From Tetraselmis striata (Eukaryota > Chlorophyta > Chlorodendrophyceae > Chlorodendrales > Chlorodendraceae): 64,000 bases of DNA. The stretch lies in assembly GCA_006384855.1 (NCBI GenBank), contig VCJN01002223.1, positions 124,001 through 188,000 on the forward strand. The letters run 5' to 3'. The position numbers and the translations under genes were made by a program. This document shows positions 43,808 through 54,943 of the stretch, piece by piece. The stretch's first letter is position 1; each line of letters begins with the position of its first letter. The notes below the pieces were generated by a model. The model saw only the letters and a program-made list of their open reading frames with translations. It ran no database searches and had not been told where the DNA came from.

Positions 43808-44962
43808 TGTTTTTGTGTGTGTGTGGGGGGGGGGGGGGGGGGGGGGGTTTACATACATCGCAGAATAATCATTCCACCCTGGTTTAGAGGCATGGTAGGG
43901 ATTGGGTGGGCGGGTGGGTGGGTGAGGGCGCTGATGCTCGGCGGTCTTGCCTGCTGCAGGTTGTTCTTGGGCAGCATGCGCAGCACAGCCTTGCGCAGCA
44001 CAGAGGTGGGGTCCCGCGCGTGCTCGTCCTTGGCTTTGCGCTCCTTCAGGCCGCCCATGTAGCCGGTGTGCCACTTGTACGTCTTCTTGTCCCACTTGTT
44101 GCGCGTGAGCTCCACGTGCTCCGAGTTCACGACCACTACCACGTCACCGCAGTCCACATGCGGCCGCCATGTAGGCTTATCCTTGCCCTGCACACGCCGC
44201 AGAGGAAGCCGCAAGAGGAAGTGGGTTTGGGGTGACAAGTGAGACTGAATGCGCGCATTGTCAACAACACTTGGGTATGGGGTAGAGCAGCGCATTTGGG
44301 GGGAGAGGGGGGGGGGGGGGGGGGAGGGGGGGGGCGTGCCATGAGCGCGGTAGCAATCTGCGAGGCGAGCCGGCCAACGACCTGCAGCAGCCGAGGTTGG
44401 GCAGCGCTCAGCTGGCAGTGCAGAGAGCAGGATCCGGGGGCGGCGCAGCTTAGGCATCCACACAGGCGGATCGGCCATGTGCAGCCTGGCCGCCGAGCGG
44501 GTGGGCTGCAGAGGACTGCTCACCTGGCCCTTAGCGTCGATGATCCGGAAGCGTGCATTCTCATGTAGCGTCACGTTCTGCAAGGCGGCCGCAAAGCAGG
44601 CAGTCAGCCAGACCCGAGGCAGCCACACCCCGCCACAGCCGTCCTCCAACAGAACTTGCAGCCGCCTTGCCCTGTCTGGTTACCCACATGGGCCAGGCTA
44701 GTTTCAAGCGATCCAGCCTTATCGCCACAAGCCGCAGCCGGGGGGAGAGGGCCAAGGAAAGCGACGTCAAGGAGGGGAGGGAGGGGAGGGGGCATCGGAC
44801 TAGGCAGACCAGCGCGAAGCAGGCCGGGTGACCGCGGCCACAGCGCATCAGCACAGCTGGAGCGCGCGCATACGCCGCCAGGAGCTGCCCTTTGACGCCG
44901 GCGAGGGAACAGGGTAGGGTGCGCGGAGTTGCGGCGTTGCCTACCCGCAGCAAGTGCGCCAT
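43194..44962 (-). CDS. Organellar large-subunit ribosomal protein uL13 (L13), 6 exons
   Basis: Bacterial-type uL13, probably mitochondrial, of the 50S-type subunit. Minus-strand exons: 44,962-44,684, 44,577-44,524, 44,381-44,340, 44,187-43,951, 43,582-43,526 and 43,409-43,194, all joined in phase 0, about 294 aa. Conserved stretches in order: FRIIDAKGQ, VVGRLASQIATALM, GKDKPTWRPHVDCGDVVVVV, WHTGYMGGLKERKA, RDPTSVLRKAVLRMLPKNNL, GRKLRIFPGEQHEF. A C-terminal extension of about 70 residues (PVNPEVYWRKRNLY...) goes beyond the bacterial core. The N-terminal 80 residues act as presequence, but exon 1 could hide a further intron because its middle is pyrimidine-rich. Two introns seem to start with GC: ATG|GCACGC, and CAG|GCAAGA which is a textbook GC donor. 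An alternative acceptor at 43,697 would add 38 residues to exon 5. Confidence 0.9.
43765..43847. repeat. (GT)n and poly-G tract in a uL13 intron
   Basis: About 25 GT dinucleotides with few interruptions followed by a G run of about 22. On the sense strand this is poly-C followed by (CA)n inside the GC-AG intron. Confidence 0.9.
44299..44335. repeat. Poly-G tract in a uL13 intron
   Basis: More than 30 nearly uninterrupted G residues (C on the coding strand), starting a few bases after the apparent GC donor of the third intron. Confidence 0.9.
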
Positions 44963-46204
44963 CTTGGCCCTACGCGCGCCAGCCGCCGCCGCTGCAGTCT
45001 GCCCTCAACTGCGCGCCTGCGCCTGCGCCTGCCGGTGACCGGGAGGCAGTTGCCTGCCTAGACTGTGGCCTAGTGACACAATGCGGCGGCTGCTGCTACT
45101 GTGAAACGGTAGGGGGAGGAGGGCGCCAGTTTGGTAAGTGTGACTCCAACCGGAGCAGAGTGCCTGGCCGCTCGGAGAGTGCGTGCATCGAGCGCCCTCG
45201 ACCTCCTCAGCGCTCGTCTGGTCTGGGTGGCGCTGGGCTTATTGGCCGGTCAGGTGTGCATCAATATTAGCGACTATTGCGATGAGTTGCGAGTTTATGA
45301 TATTTAAAAATAAAAAGTGCTGAGTTTACCGGTTCCGGGTACAGGGTAGGTAGGTATCTATTTATATGTTCGATTTGCATAATACATTGAATAAAGTCTA
45401 AAATAATGGTTGAAAGTATCCGTGATATTATTTTTAGGTATGAGCAGCGACTACTCAAGGAAATCATTGAGGAAATCCTTTCCGATACGTACAGGTACCC
45501 TGTAGTCGCTACTAGTATGTTTATTATACCCGAATTATGGCGACTAATTCTGTATGGATTTCTTAATGTTGCGTCTAGCACACGTAAGTGAATTATGGCG
45601 ACTACCTACCTGCTGCTGCCATCTGCTGATGCTGCCATCGGTCGTTTTATACAGCGAATGCTGACCATATCGTGCTGCTGTGGGATGTGTGTCTATTTCA
45701 TATATAGCGACTGTAACGCTATATTTTCGATTGAAATGATTATAGGGTCTGCGCGAGGTCGAGGATGTAAATCCTTGAGGATTTGAATGTCGCCATATTA
45801 TCTTCACTTATTCGTGTTTATCCTATGCTTTTCGGGCACGGGATGATCACAGGCCTGCCCTACTATACTGCCTTGCTGCTGCTGCTGCGGATATGGCAGC
45901 AAATATCGCTAACGGCGGACACATCGGCGCCATGCGCTGGATGGCGGCGGCACTGCGCCGACTGCTGCTCGTGTGGAAACACCAGCAGCGTTGGCCGCCA
46001 GCACGGCATGCGTTCATCGCCGCAACCGATCCTGCCCCGTGCACCACCCAGAACCCTGCGCTGAGAACTTCTCTGCCGGCCGAGCCACCATCAATCCAGC
46101 CCTCTGATTAGCCGATAACTGGCTGACCTCGCCAGGGAGTGTCGTCACGACTCAACTTGACGCCGCCGAGGCCCGTCAGTGATTGAACGGGGGGCACCTG
46201 CGCG
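44963..46204. other. Divergent intergenic region, uL13 and RPA34 promoters
   Basis: About 1.2 kb between two divergent genes. The centre (45,270-45,800) is AT-rich and contains AGCGACTA or GGCGACTA motifs at least six times. Frames in 45,890-46,110 are open but not protein-like. No TATA box can be assigned with confidence. Confidence 0.4.
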
Positions 46205-47550
46205 ATGTCGCGCACAAAAAAGGCAACACAGAGCGCGGCGGCGGGCGAGGCGGGGCCGCCCACGCGGTGAGCATCCCATTTCGCATCGCTTCGGGGCCAC
46301 GGGGCATCGTTTTGGCACCGTCCTGGCGCAAGTTTTGCCGCTTGCGGCCTCGTGCGCTGACTCAGCGGCTTGCCGGGCGCTGCGTGGTGGCAGGTATCAC
46401 CCCGGCGAAGGCTACCAGCCGGTTGAGGGGACCACGATAGGGAGCGGCGCCCTGAGCGCAGCTGGAGAGGAGCTCTGGCTGATCCGAGTGCCGAGGGAGG
46501 TGAGTTTGTGGGGCGAACATGCTGGATTGCTTGGAGGTGTTGCCAAGTGCCCAAAGATATAGTGCCCAAAGCCCCCCCCCCCCCCCCCTCCCCCCCCAAC
46601 ACTAGTCAGCCTATCCCACGCAATCAGCATGCAATCAAAAGGCTTCCCATGAGACGGCGCTGGTAGACATGGTAATTTTGCGCTCATTCGTGTGTCCAGG
46701 TGCGGATGGATCAGCTGGACGGCACCACTCTGCAACTGCAGGATGGCCATGCGGCGGGCGCTATGGGCAGTCTAGCCATTAAGCACGGTGCGGCACGTTA
46801 GCTTGCAGTCTCTCCCACTGTGGCCAGGGCTCGATGGCGCAGGGGTACACGCTTACATTGTCCGCTGGAAGATGCAGCGCGTGCCTTGCAATGTGTTAAT
46901 CTGCCGCTGCATGTCATCATCATCACTCTTGTTGATATTCTGAGTTTTTGCAATACCGCTCTTCCCATGCACAATGTTTCGCATGTAGCGTGCGGGCATG
47001 ACTGGATATCCTGGAGGGATGCGATGTACTCAGTGTGCTGAGCTTCCTGACGCAAATGCTCGCCCCATTGCAGGGAGGGTGTTTGAGCTGGTGTGCGACG
47101 ATGACTCGCTGGCAAGCCAGCTGTACGCAATGGCCCCCGCAGATGACGGACTGCACCCGTGCCGCGTCGCCCGTCACGTGTCGCTGCTTCCGGACCTGCA
47201 GTTAGTGGCCGTTCCGCCGGCGACGCCAGCGCCGCAGGACACGCCGCAGCTGGGCAAGAGCGCGAAGAAGAAGAGAAAGCACCACGCAGAGGAGGCGACC
47301 CCTGTGCCCGCCACGCCGCAATTTGCGCCTCCCGAAAGCGCTGAGAAGGAAGGGGAAAAGGAAGCGGAAGGACAAAGATGGGAGTGCAGGTGTGGATCCG
47401 GCCAGGAGCGTTGGCAAGGCGGCCAAGGAGAAGAAGAGCAAGCACGAGAAGAAGGAGAAGGACCGCGATGCCAAATTATCAAGCCCGGCAGATAAGAAGC
47501 AGAAGAAGGAAAAGAAGGACAAGAAGAAGCGGAAGCAGGACAAGGAGTGA
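46205..47550 (+). CDS. DNA-directed RNA polymerase I subunit RPA34 (A34.5/POLR1G family), 4 exons
   Basis: Pol I-specific subunit; in the family it pairs with RPA49 in a TFIIF-like subcomplex. Exons 46,205-46,266, 46,394-46,499, 46,700-46,787 and 47,074-47,550. The first three junctions agree in phase exactly. Key signatures: GEELWLIRVPRE followed by MDQLDGTTLQLQ, the A34 start of the dimerisation domain, then GRVFELVCDDDSLASQLYAM, PCRVARHVSLLP and the linker. The tail is extremely lysine-rich (KEKKSKHEKKEKDRD, KKQKKEKKDKKKRKQ), typical for this subunit. The conserved part and the lysine-rich tail are in different frames of the last exon, with the change between about 47,300 and 47,370. No splice pair of reasonable length explains it, so a one-base indel, in the organism or in the assembly, is likely. 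Total about 245 aa. Confidence 0.82.
46575..46599. repeat. Poly-C tract in an RPA34 intron
   Basis: A C run interrupted by one T within intron 2, on the sense strand, like the tracts in RPC4, FKBP and uL13 introns. Confidence 0.9.
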
Positions 47551-48559
47551 GACCTGCCAGTTGCCTATCAATTGCCAAATAATTGTCGCTTTCTCTGCAA
47601 GAGGCGGATAATGCGCACTGATGCCTCACCGCGATGCAATGCGCTGCCAGCCACAAGTAATGCAAACATGTATAAATGAGAGTAAACCACTCGCATTCCA
47701 GCATCGTGACCGAAAGCAGATAAGCGTATACACTTAGGCGGGATAGAGGGAAAGTACCCAGGGCAGGTGGAGAGAGGGGGGGGGGCACTGGTAGGCTGGG
47801 GATGGGCTACCGTGCGGCACAAGAGCGAGCTTAGATCAGCGGTATGAGGCTGCGTACGGTGGTGCTGCACTATCATGACGGCATCGGTATCGGCATCTTC
47901 TTCTGACGGCACCGCAGCTGCCACCATTTCGAGAGCGAACACGCCCAATGGCAGCTGTAAAACCAAGTGCTGCACCGGTACAATGTGGCAGTATTATCCA
48001 TGCATGTAGCCAGGTACACTGTTTCGGTGATACCCAGGACAATGACAGCGATGGCAATCTGCAAGAAGGTGAGTGCATGGGAGCCCACTACAATGATAGT
48101 CATGTCCCCATAATTAGTAAAGAACAAGTGGCGCCGCCGCGTTGCTTGCCAATGTATTCGATGCGGTGAATCGCTAGCTATAGCGCCCGAATTTGTCAGG
48201 GCATGAAGTATTAGGGGTTGACAACTTGATACACATGTGATAGCAAAGTGATGGGTTATGCGTTGAGACGAAGGCTTGGTTTCCCTATCATGTGAGGATT
48301 TGGCGGTGCCGCCGTTTGTCGCCCGTACAACTGCTCGTATCCAAATCCTGGGGGCATGCTACTGGTTTCCGGTACGCATAATTAATCCGGGTACACTAAG
48401 GGCGATGATGCAGATGCAAAAACTCAATGGGCAAAATAGGGTGTGGCACTACAAGTCTAGCAGTACGAGTAATCATTTGTATCATATTGCAGACAAGGGC
48501 CTTATGTACTTGGGATCAAGAAGCAAGGCTGGCGCAGATGGTAAGCTTTGTTATATTGA
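47551..48559. other. No confident gene downstream of RPA34
   Basis: A minus-strand frame at about 47,820-47,975 (LVLQLPLGVFALEMVAAAVP, then an acidic stretch) and another at 47,990-48,127 with a hydrophobic segment (FLQIAIAVIVLGITETVYLA) could be exons of a convergent membrane-protein gene, but no splice chain or family supports it. The plus-strand frame at 48,276-48,566 has no homologue I recognise. Confidence 0.35.
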
Positions 48560-48589
48560 TGAATGAGGATTTCTACTTTACTGGGTAGC

Positions 48590-49070
48590 GATCATGTTAG
48601 CGCGATTATTATTATCACTATTGTTGTTGATTTTGTTATTGGTATTGTTATCATTGTTATTATTATTCTTGTTATCATTGTTTTTAATATTAATAATAAC
48701 TACATTATTATTAAATTACCACTGTTGTTATTGTTATTGTTAACAATATTGTTGTTATTTTTCATTTAGTATCATCATTCTACTTCTTCTTTTTACTCAT
48801 AGTCTTACTGTCATCATCATTATTACTGTTGCTGCTGCTGTTGTTATTATTGTTATTCGTCTTCTCTTTTGCATTACTATCATCATCATTATTGTTCTTG
48901 TTGTTGGTATTGTTATTACTATTATTACTATTACTGTTGTTGTTGTTGTTGTCTTCCCCTTTATTATCATCATTACTATTATCAGTATTGTTACTATCAT
49001 TGTAGTTATTATTATTACTACTATAATGTGAGTATTCTTATTATCATCATCAACGATGCTAATAAATAAC
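48590..49070. repeat. Degenerate (ATT/GTT/ATC)n trinucleotide repeat
   Basis: Almost 480 bp of T-rich trinucleotides (TTA, TTG, TCA) with short non-repetitive breaks. Any frame through it encodes strings of I, V, Y or L. It is strongly strand-asymmetric (pyrimidine-rich plus strand). Confidence 0.9.
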
Positions 49071-50019
49071 AATTTTTTGCAGATGACTCGATTGCATTTA
49101 AGCATATGCAATCGAGTCTGGGTTTGCCAAATAAGAGGGTGCGAAGGTTGTTATACACCGAAGAAGCGCCATTTCATGGCTAAGAAGGCTCCGCGAAAGC
49201 GGAAGGAGGGGGGCGGGGGGGGGGGGGGGGGGGGGGAGCATGCAAGGCCGAAATGGACGACGCCCGGGGGCTTTAGCCTCTTCCGACGCGTCCGCACCCC
49301 CTCTCCTTGCCGCCTCCCCTCCCCCCCGCCTTCCCACCCAAGCCGGAAGCACACCCACCAAGCCGATAGAACTGCTCCCCCAACCGCGCCACCCACAATG
49401 GCGCCGCGCTTGGCGACAAGTCCCGACACCACCTGTAACCACCCCTCGCCGAGCACCACGTGCTCCCTGCTCGCCGGTACCAACATAGTAGCACACACCC
49501 CATCCAATGGACCCCCTCCCCCCCCCCCTCCCCCCAACTATATCGGCCGCGACGGCCCCCGCTTCTGGATGAAGACTCCCGCAAGAGACTTAGAGCGGGC
49601 GGGACGCTCCGGCTGCCCAAGTCCAACTTAGCCTCCTCTTCGGGACACTCAGACCTTAGTGGGAGTGTTTGGTATCATGACACCGCGCTAGCCCGACGCC
49701 TGCCTGTGCAGCGGGTCGATATGCTGCAACTAGAGGTAGGACCAAACAAACAGCGGACAGCCTGGGGCTCTATGCCATACTTGGCGCGCAAGACGGAGAA
49801 GCCGCGAGGCCGGTGACAGTAGACATGAGGGGCAGCGCAGCCGGAGGCTGCAATGGAAGGAGGAGGGCTGGAAACGAAAGAGGATGGCCGGTAGCCGGAT
49901 CTGTAATACTAACACCTAGTTTGTTCCTATAGCGGTTAGAGATCGCAGGCCATGAGAACAACTCAGTCCGGGCAGCGGAGAGCATCGGATTAGCGTGTTG
50001 TAATCATTTTCAATTTCAA
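49071..50019. other. Proline-rich frame, poly-G and poly-C tracts; no confident gene
   Basis: A plus-strand frame from about 49,390 (MAPRLATSPDTTCN...) is proline-rich, crosses a C-rich run, and ends near DGPRFWMKTPARDLERAG. Another frame continues the region with HSDLSGSVWYHDTALARR. It could be a decayed gag-like sequence but no diagnostic motif is visible. A poly-G tract lies at about 49,217-49,236. Confidence 0.35.
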
Positions 50020-51925
50020 TTCCGTTTACGACTGAAAGCGTGGGCTGTCGGCAGGCGTGCCGACTTGACGAAGGCGGAAGATATCTTGGTTTGTACGGAG
50101 TCTCGCGCCGTGAGGACGTGCAACCACCTCGATCAAAGCGCAGCCATAGAACAGACGCGGATGGAAGATACTTTGGCGTCGGCGAATGTCGGGCGACATA
50201 GGCCGGACGCGTTGCGAAAATAGGGAGGCACCCTCTCCCGATGGCGCCGTGCAAGCAAAAATTGCCGCGTGCCGTAGCGGCGCGCGGCGATTGTAACCGG
50301 CACTGCACGTCAAAGGAGCGGGCAGGTTGCCGAGTGCCCGCCAGCAAAGTGTCACATGCACGACGAGGACGTGTTGCGCGCGCGGGCGCGCGAGCGTGCC
50401 GCGTACATAGCCAAGAGAAGTACGGTGCGCTGTTCGCGACGCAATGGTAGCCATGTACATGTACCGGCGGTGTGCATCACGAGGGGTGGACACGTGACGA
50501 CACGCAATGACGGCAGTGTACGGCCGCCACCATCACAAACCGCGGTCGTCCCGCTACCTTGCACGAGGGGCGGGCACCTCCGCATAACGCATCTAAGCAC
50601 GGGCACACGGGACCCAGTATTACCGTGCCGTACCAGATTTGATTCGGTGGCCAGCGACGTCGCAGAAGACCGGCCGACTCGGTATCGTTGTCGCGGGCTT
50701 CGCTGTGTGGAGTGTGGCGAGGCGGCCGCCGCTGCTGCACCAGCTCGACGGCTGCCAACCACGAGCTCGAAAATCATAGGCCCACGATAGTGCCACGAAA
50801 CGCATAGGTCGAACTATGTGGCGGATCTGCCCCCGGCGGACCACTCGCGATGTCGGAGGCGGTGAGAAGTCGGGAAGTCGGGAACGGGTTGGCCGGCGTA
50901 GAGGCTCCGGTAGGCTACGCCAGTGTTTTCGGGATAAGGGTTGTGGTGAGGGGGGCGTCGGTGCTGCACGAACGACGGTCACTGGGCCGGGGTCCAAACC
51001 CGGAGCCGGAAATAGGGAGTTACGGGCTCCACTACCATACTATACGCCGAGCACGCCGGGTGCTTGGTAGAGCTGCCCCCCGGCGGGCAGCTCCAGGTTG
51101 TTGTCCATGTGACGACGACGTTGCGGTAGAGAGCGTCGGACACGCGATGACGGGCTGAGCCGCGCACATGCCTCCCACTGCAACCACAGCAAACGTTGCC
51201 GAGGCACGATTAAGGCGAGGGCAACGAGCTCTCTCAGAAACGGGTGCATGAGCGGCGCCATCCCCGTAACGGACCGATTATTTGGGTAGCCCGAAAAAGC
51301 CGCCACGCACAACGACCGTCGATGCCGCGATGCCCTGTCGCGAGGACCCGCGGGACCGAGTTGAAATGTCTTACAGGACGGCAAGCAGCCGTCTTGACGA
51401 CACGGGCGCCCTCCTCCGTCCGCGCCGATTTATTGCGGTAGTAGGCGCAGTTGTCGTCGTTGACAACCGCGATAAGCAGAAGCCATGGTACAAAGCGCGT
51501 CCGCCTCGCCGAACCTCAAGAGTTGACTACTGTGACAGGGTGCTCCACGGCGGGACCCCGCGAAAGCCCGTACTGCGACTCGACTTCAAATGCTGAGGTT
51601 TAATTCCCCCTCCCCCCACGGGGACCCCCCAGCTCCCATTCCAGCATACCGTGCGTGCGCATCGCCACCCAAAATGTCCCAGCTGCAAAGCCAGGGCAAG
51701 AATGGAGAATGACTTCGAGCGCACGAATCGGGAAAACCACACTGCCAAGGGGTTGTCTATTGCTGTCAATGATGCAACGCATGTGTGTGGCACGACGACT
51801 CACTACGGGGAAAAGGAAACTCATACGGACTTTATCAGCCTCTGCGACCTTCGCGCGCACAAGTAGCGGCTACGTGAAGCCGATGCCGAAGACAGCGAGC
51901 TGGACGATGGCAGGTTCGGATCGTT
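50020..51925 (-). mobile_element. Repeat family X, copy B (unknown class)
   Basis: Inverted relative of 22,290-24,200. On the minus strand it starts CCAGCTCGCTGTCTTCGG and ends near GTCGGCACGCCTGCCGAC. The 50,026-50,493 frame (STPRDAHRRYMYMATIAS ... QDIFRLRQVGTPADS) corresponds to 23,725-24,183 of copy A with comparable length and the same end, indicating that this frame once mattered. The two copies differ by many substitutions and several indels. Confidence 0.55.
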
Positions 51926-52229
51926 AGAAATATATATACAGCTTACATATGGCGACTGGTATTACAAATGTATAGCATGAATAACTAGGTATGGCGACTG
52001 GTATTTGCCAATATACATTCGGGTAGCAGCATGAATAATTACGAATTGCGATTACTTTCTTTTACATTTTTCTTAGCAATTAATATAGTTATTATTCAGC
52101 ACCGTGGTACTGATACGGTACCAGTACAGTACCAAACGCCGGGTAAGGCGGAACGCTGTCGGTGTATTTTGATGGCAGTGTTTTAGACGGTAGTGATCCA
52201 GGAGTGTTGGAATTCAATCACTAGCGTTC

Positions 52230-52400
52230 AATTAGTCTTTCAGAATGCTTCGGCAATGTGCTTATTGACTAAAACGGAGCGTCGCCTACCATACCCAGGG
52301 ATTCCTTTACTTTATCGCTGCCTAAACGGCCGTCGAAGGTAGAGACGTAGAGACGCTGCCGCAAGGGTTTCACCGGTGCCAGTCCTGTCCCGGGGGCGGG
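52230..52400 (-). repeat. Dispersed repeat W, copy 2
   Basis: On the minus strand it reads GGACTGGCACCGGTGAAACC, then GACGGCCGTTTAGGCAGCG and GCGACGCTCCGTTTTAG, ending near GAAGCATTCTG. It is the longest of the three W copies seen. Confidence 0.65.
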
Positions 52401-52668
52401 AAAAACAATAAACCAGCACGGTACAAGCAACTGCTGATCCCAGCAGCGCACGGATGATGGCGCTTCGACGCGATTGGCGGTCGTAGTGTTGCCTCCGCTC
52501 CATCCTCCGACGAGCAAACGAACCCCCCCCCCCCCCCCCCCCTTTCCCCTCCCGGCTTACTCACCCTTGCCCGGCCGTAGCCATCCACCCTGTCTGTCGC
52601 GCCACCTCTGTCTCTCGTCGCCACATTCACGTAAGCGCGGCATCGCTGGTTGCCTCTCCGCGGTAGCT

Positions 52669-54943
52669 ATGTCGGCGCGCGTTCGCTGTGCTGCTCCCCG
52701 AGGCGTTCCATCGCTCTGGCCAGCACCGTCGCCCTCGCCGCCGTCCAGTAGGCGGACCTCCCGTTCCGGCGCATCGCGACGCTGCGTATGCTCACAGCAG
52801 AGCCCCAAGTCGAGAGCGCCAGGTGAGCGCTGCCCTCCCACCCGCCTCCTGCGCCTCTGGATGTTTATTTACATTGCCAATTGGTAGTTGCCAGGCACTG
52901 TGGGTTTGCGCTGCTGGTGCTATGTGTTGCGACAAAAAGGGTATCACATACATCAGCAAGGGTGTGCGTGCGCGCGCGCGCGTGTGTGTGGGGGGGGGGG
53001 GGGGGGGGGAGTGTGTGGGTGTGGTGGGGTGTGGGGTGTGTGTGTGGGGTGGTTGTGTGGTGGCGGGGTGGTGGTGGTGGCCGGTGGGGGGGGGGGGGGG
53101 GGGGGCATCAGTATAGCATCATAAAGGGCATGATAAATGCAGTACAGTATTAAGCCCTGTGGGGGTAACGCTTTATATACATGCTGTATATGTATCGAAT
53201 AAAGGGAGGGGAAGGAGGGGGCAATCGCCTTGTGGGTGGGTTCGATAGTGCAGTGTTGTGCTGGTCTCCCTCTCATGATGCTGATGGGCGAGCGCACGGC
53301 GCAGCGCCAACCCAGGTGGCGGAGGAGCGCGGCCGCGGCCGGCGGCAGCTGCTGGGCGCCACCAGCCTGTGGCTCGCAGCCCATGCACGCCCGGCGCAGG
53401 CGCTTGGCGACCTCAAGTGCGCCGGCCTGCGCGCATACGAGATGAAGATGTGCCTGCGGGAGGCGCGCCGCGTGGCGGAGGAGGCGGAGGGCGGCGCGGG
53501 CTCGCGGGACGACGCGTTCCTGCGCAACCGGCAGTACGAGCAGCCGGGCGAGCTGGTGGTGACGCAGGAGGGCGTGCAATACCGCGAGATTGACGCCGGC
53601 AACCCCACCGGGCGGCAGTGCACGCCGGGCCAGGTCTGCGAGGTGCGCGGTGTGCTGGGGGGGGGGGGGGGGGGCAGTAGGATAGCATGCGCATCGCCAC
53701 GGTCTGCACCTCTGCCATTACGATCCCCCTGCGTGCAGCATTGATCACGGTGCTACCTCCCAAGATGGATGCAGCACAATCCTCTTCTTATTGGCATGAC
53801 GCCTCCACTCGGTGCTCGGCAGAAGTTAGTTTGCCTTCAGCGCCGCCTGGGAGACAGGCAGGGGCCACCGGCTGCTCGGCCTTCTCTTCCCTTCACAACA
53901 TCACAACAACACTGCAGCCTCCAGCTGCTTCCCTATACAGCACCACAAGCCGCCTTTCATGAATCCACTTCAGTTTCTGACGGCCCACAAGCGGCACTCG
54001 CACGTTTGCAGTGGCCGCCCTTTGCGTCCAATCCACTGTTGCAATCGGTGCTCCGCCGTAGGGTGGGCCAGCATGCATGGGGTCCCTCGTTACTATGGGT
54101 CGCGGGTGTCCAAGTTTCTGCTGGGGGCGCCGGGAAGGGATTGGGCACTGGTGACGGCATGTTGGGTTGCTATAGGGTGAAAGCACCTGCATGCAAGTAG
54201 ACAGAGGCAGAAAACCCCTGTGAGGCCGGCGACACCGCTGGTGCGTCCCTCAAGCCCCGCTTCCCTGCCCTCCTTCCGCCCGCTTGCTGCAGATACACTA
54301 CACCGTGTACCGCCTTGCCAGCGGCGCTTACTTCAAGTACTCCAGCGGCGGCACGCCGGTGTACCTGTGGAGCGTCGGCTATGGCAACGAGGGCAAGGAC
54401 GACGTGGGGACCGTGTACCGCTTCACTCTGGGCGCGAAGGACGCGCTGCCGCCGACGGTGCGGGTGGCGATGGCGGGGATGCGGGAGGGCGGGCGGCGGC
54501 GGGTGCTTGTGCCGCCCGCGCTGGGCTGGGCCAACAACAAAGAGCTGCAGCCCAAGCCCGACACCTTTGGCGCGTTCCGCCGGCTGGAGGCGCACAAGGA
54601 CGAGGCGCTGCTCTTTGAGGCGGAGCTGGTGCGCGTCGTGCACCAGGACAGCCGCCAGCAGGTCCCCCCCCCCCCCCCCCCCCACACACTCCATACTCTC
54701 CCAACAGAGAAGAGTAACGCATGCCCCCCTGGCCACCGCAAAGCTGAGCGCAGCTCGCCACAGCACTGCACAGACGATGTAAAATCCCATGAGATGGCGC
54801 TCTTGACACGCTTCCGTGTGGTTGCTGCTCCGCTGCAGGAGGATCGACAGGGGGGGCGTGACGCGCCGCTGCAACTGCGCCCCTACCAGCTGCCGTCGCC
54901 ACCGAGCATGGACCGCACTGCAGTAGCGCCACCGAGGCAGTAG
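52669..54943 (+). CDS. FKBP-type peptidyl-prolyl cis-trans isomerase, predicted thylakoid-lumenal, 4 exons
   Basis: Catalyses proline isomerisation in folding proteins. Exons 52,669-52,822, 53,305-53,642, 54,293-54,661 and 54,839-54,943 join in phase to 321 aa. Exon 1 is a basic, serine-rich stroma-targeting peptide. Exon 2 supplies RRQLLG, a hydrophobic stretch and ARPAQA: a twin-arginine lumenal signal with an AxA cleavage site at about residue 80. The FKBP fold follows: LVVTQEGVQYREI, PGQVCE|IHYTVYRLASGAYFKY, VYRFTLGA, VAMAGMREGGRRRVLVPPAL, LLFEAELVRV. Several residues of the classical active site are replaced (the insert YSSGGTPVYLWSVGYG sits where canonical FKBPs have FDSS), so activity may be low, as in many lumenal FKBPs. 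The C-terminal 35 residues are a proline-rich extension. Intron 2 has a G run near its start, intron 3 begins GT plus a C run. Confidence 0.88.
52991..53105. repeat. G-rich tract cluster in FKBP intron 1
   Basis: A GCGCGCGTGTGTG stretch followed by two long G runs separated by GTGTGGGGTG-type sequence, over 100 bp with almost no C or A on the plus strand. It has strong G-quadruplex potential. Confidence 0.9.

Noticed and set aside
43849-44649. A single 266-codon minus-strand protein
   Set aside because: It reads through introns of the uL13 gene, including a C run; only the parts matching L13 are exonic.
45893-46111. A 72-codon gene between uL13 and RPA34
   Set aside because: No splice or start context, no homology, and the region is the divergent promoter.
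53181-53304. Upstream continuation of FKBP exon 2 as coding
   Set aside because: Phase and the lumenal targeting signal fit an acceptor at 53,304 joined to the 52,669-52,822 exon.
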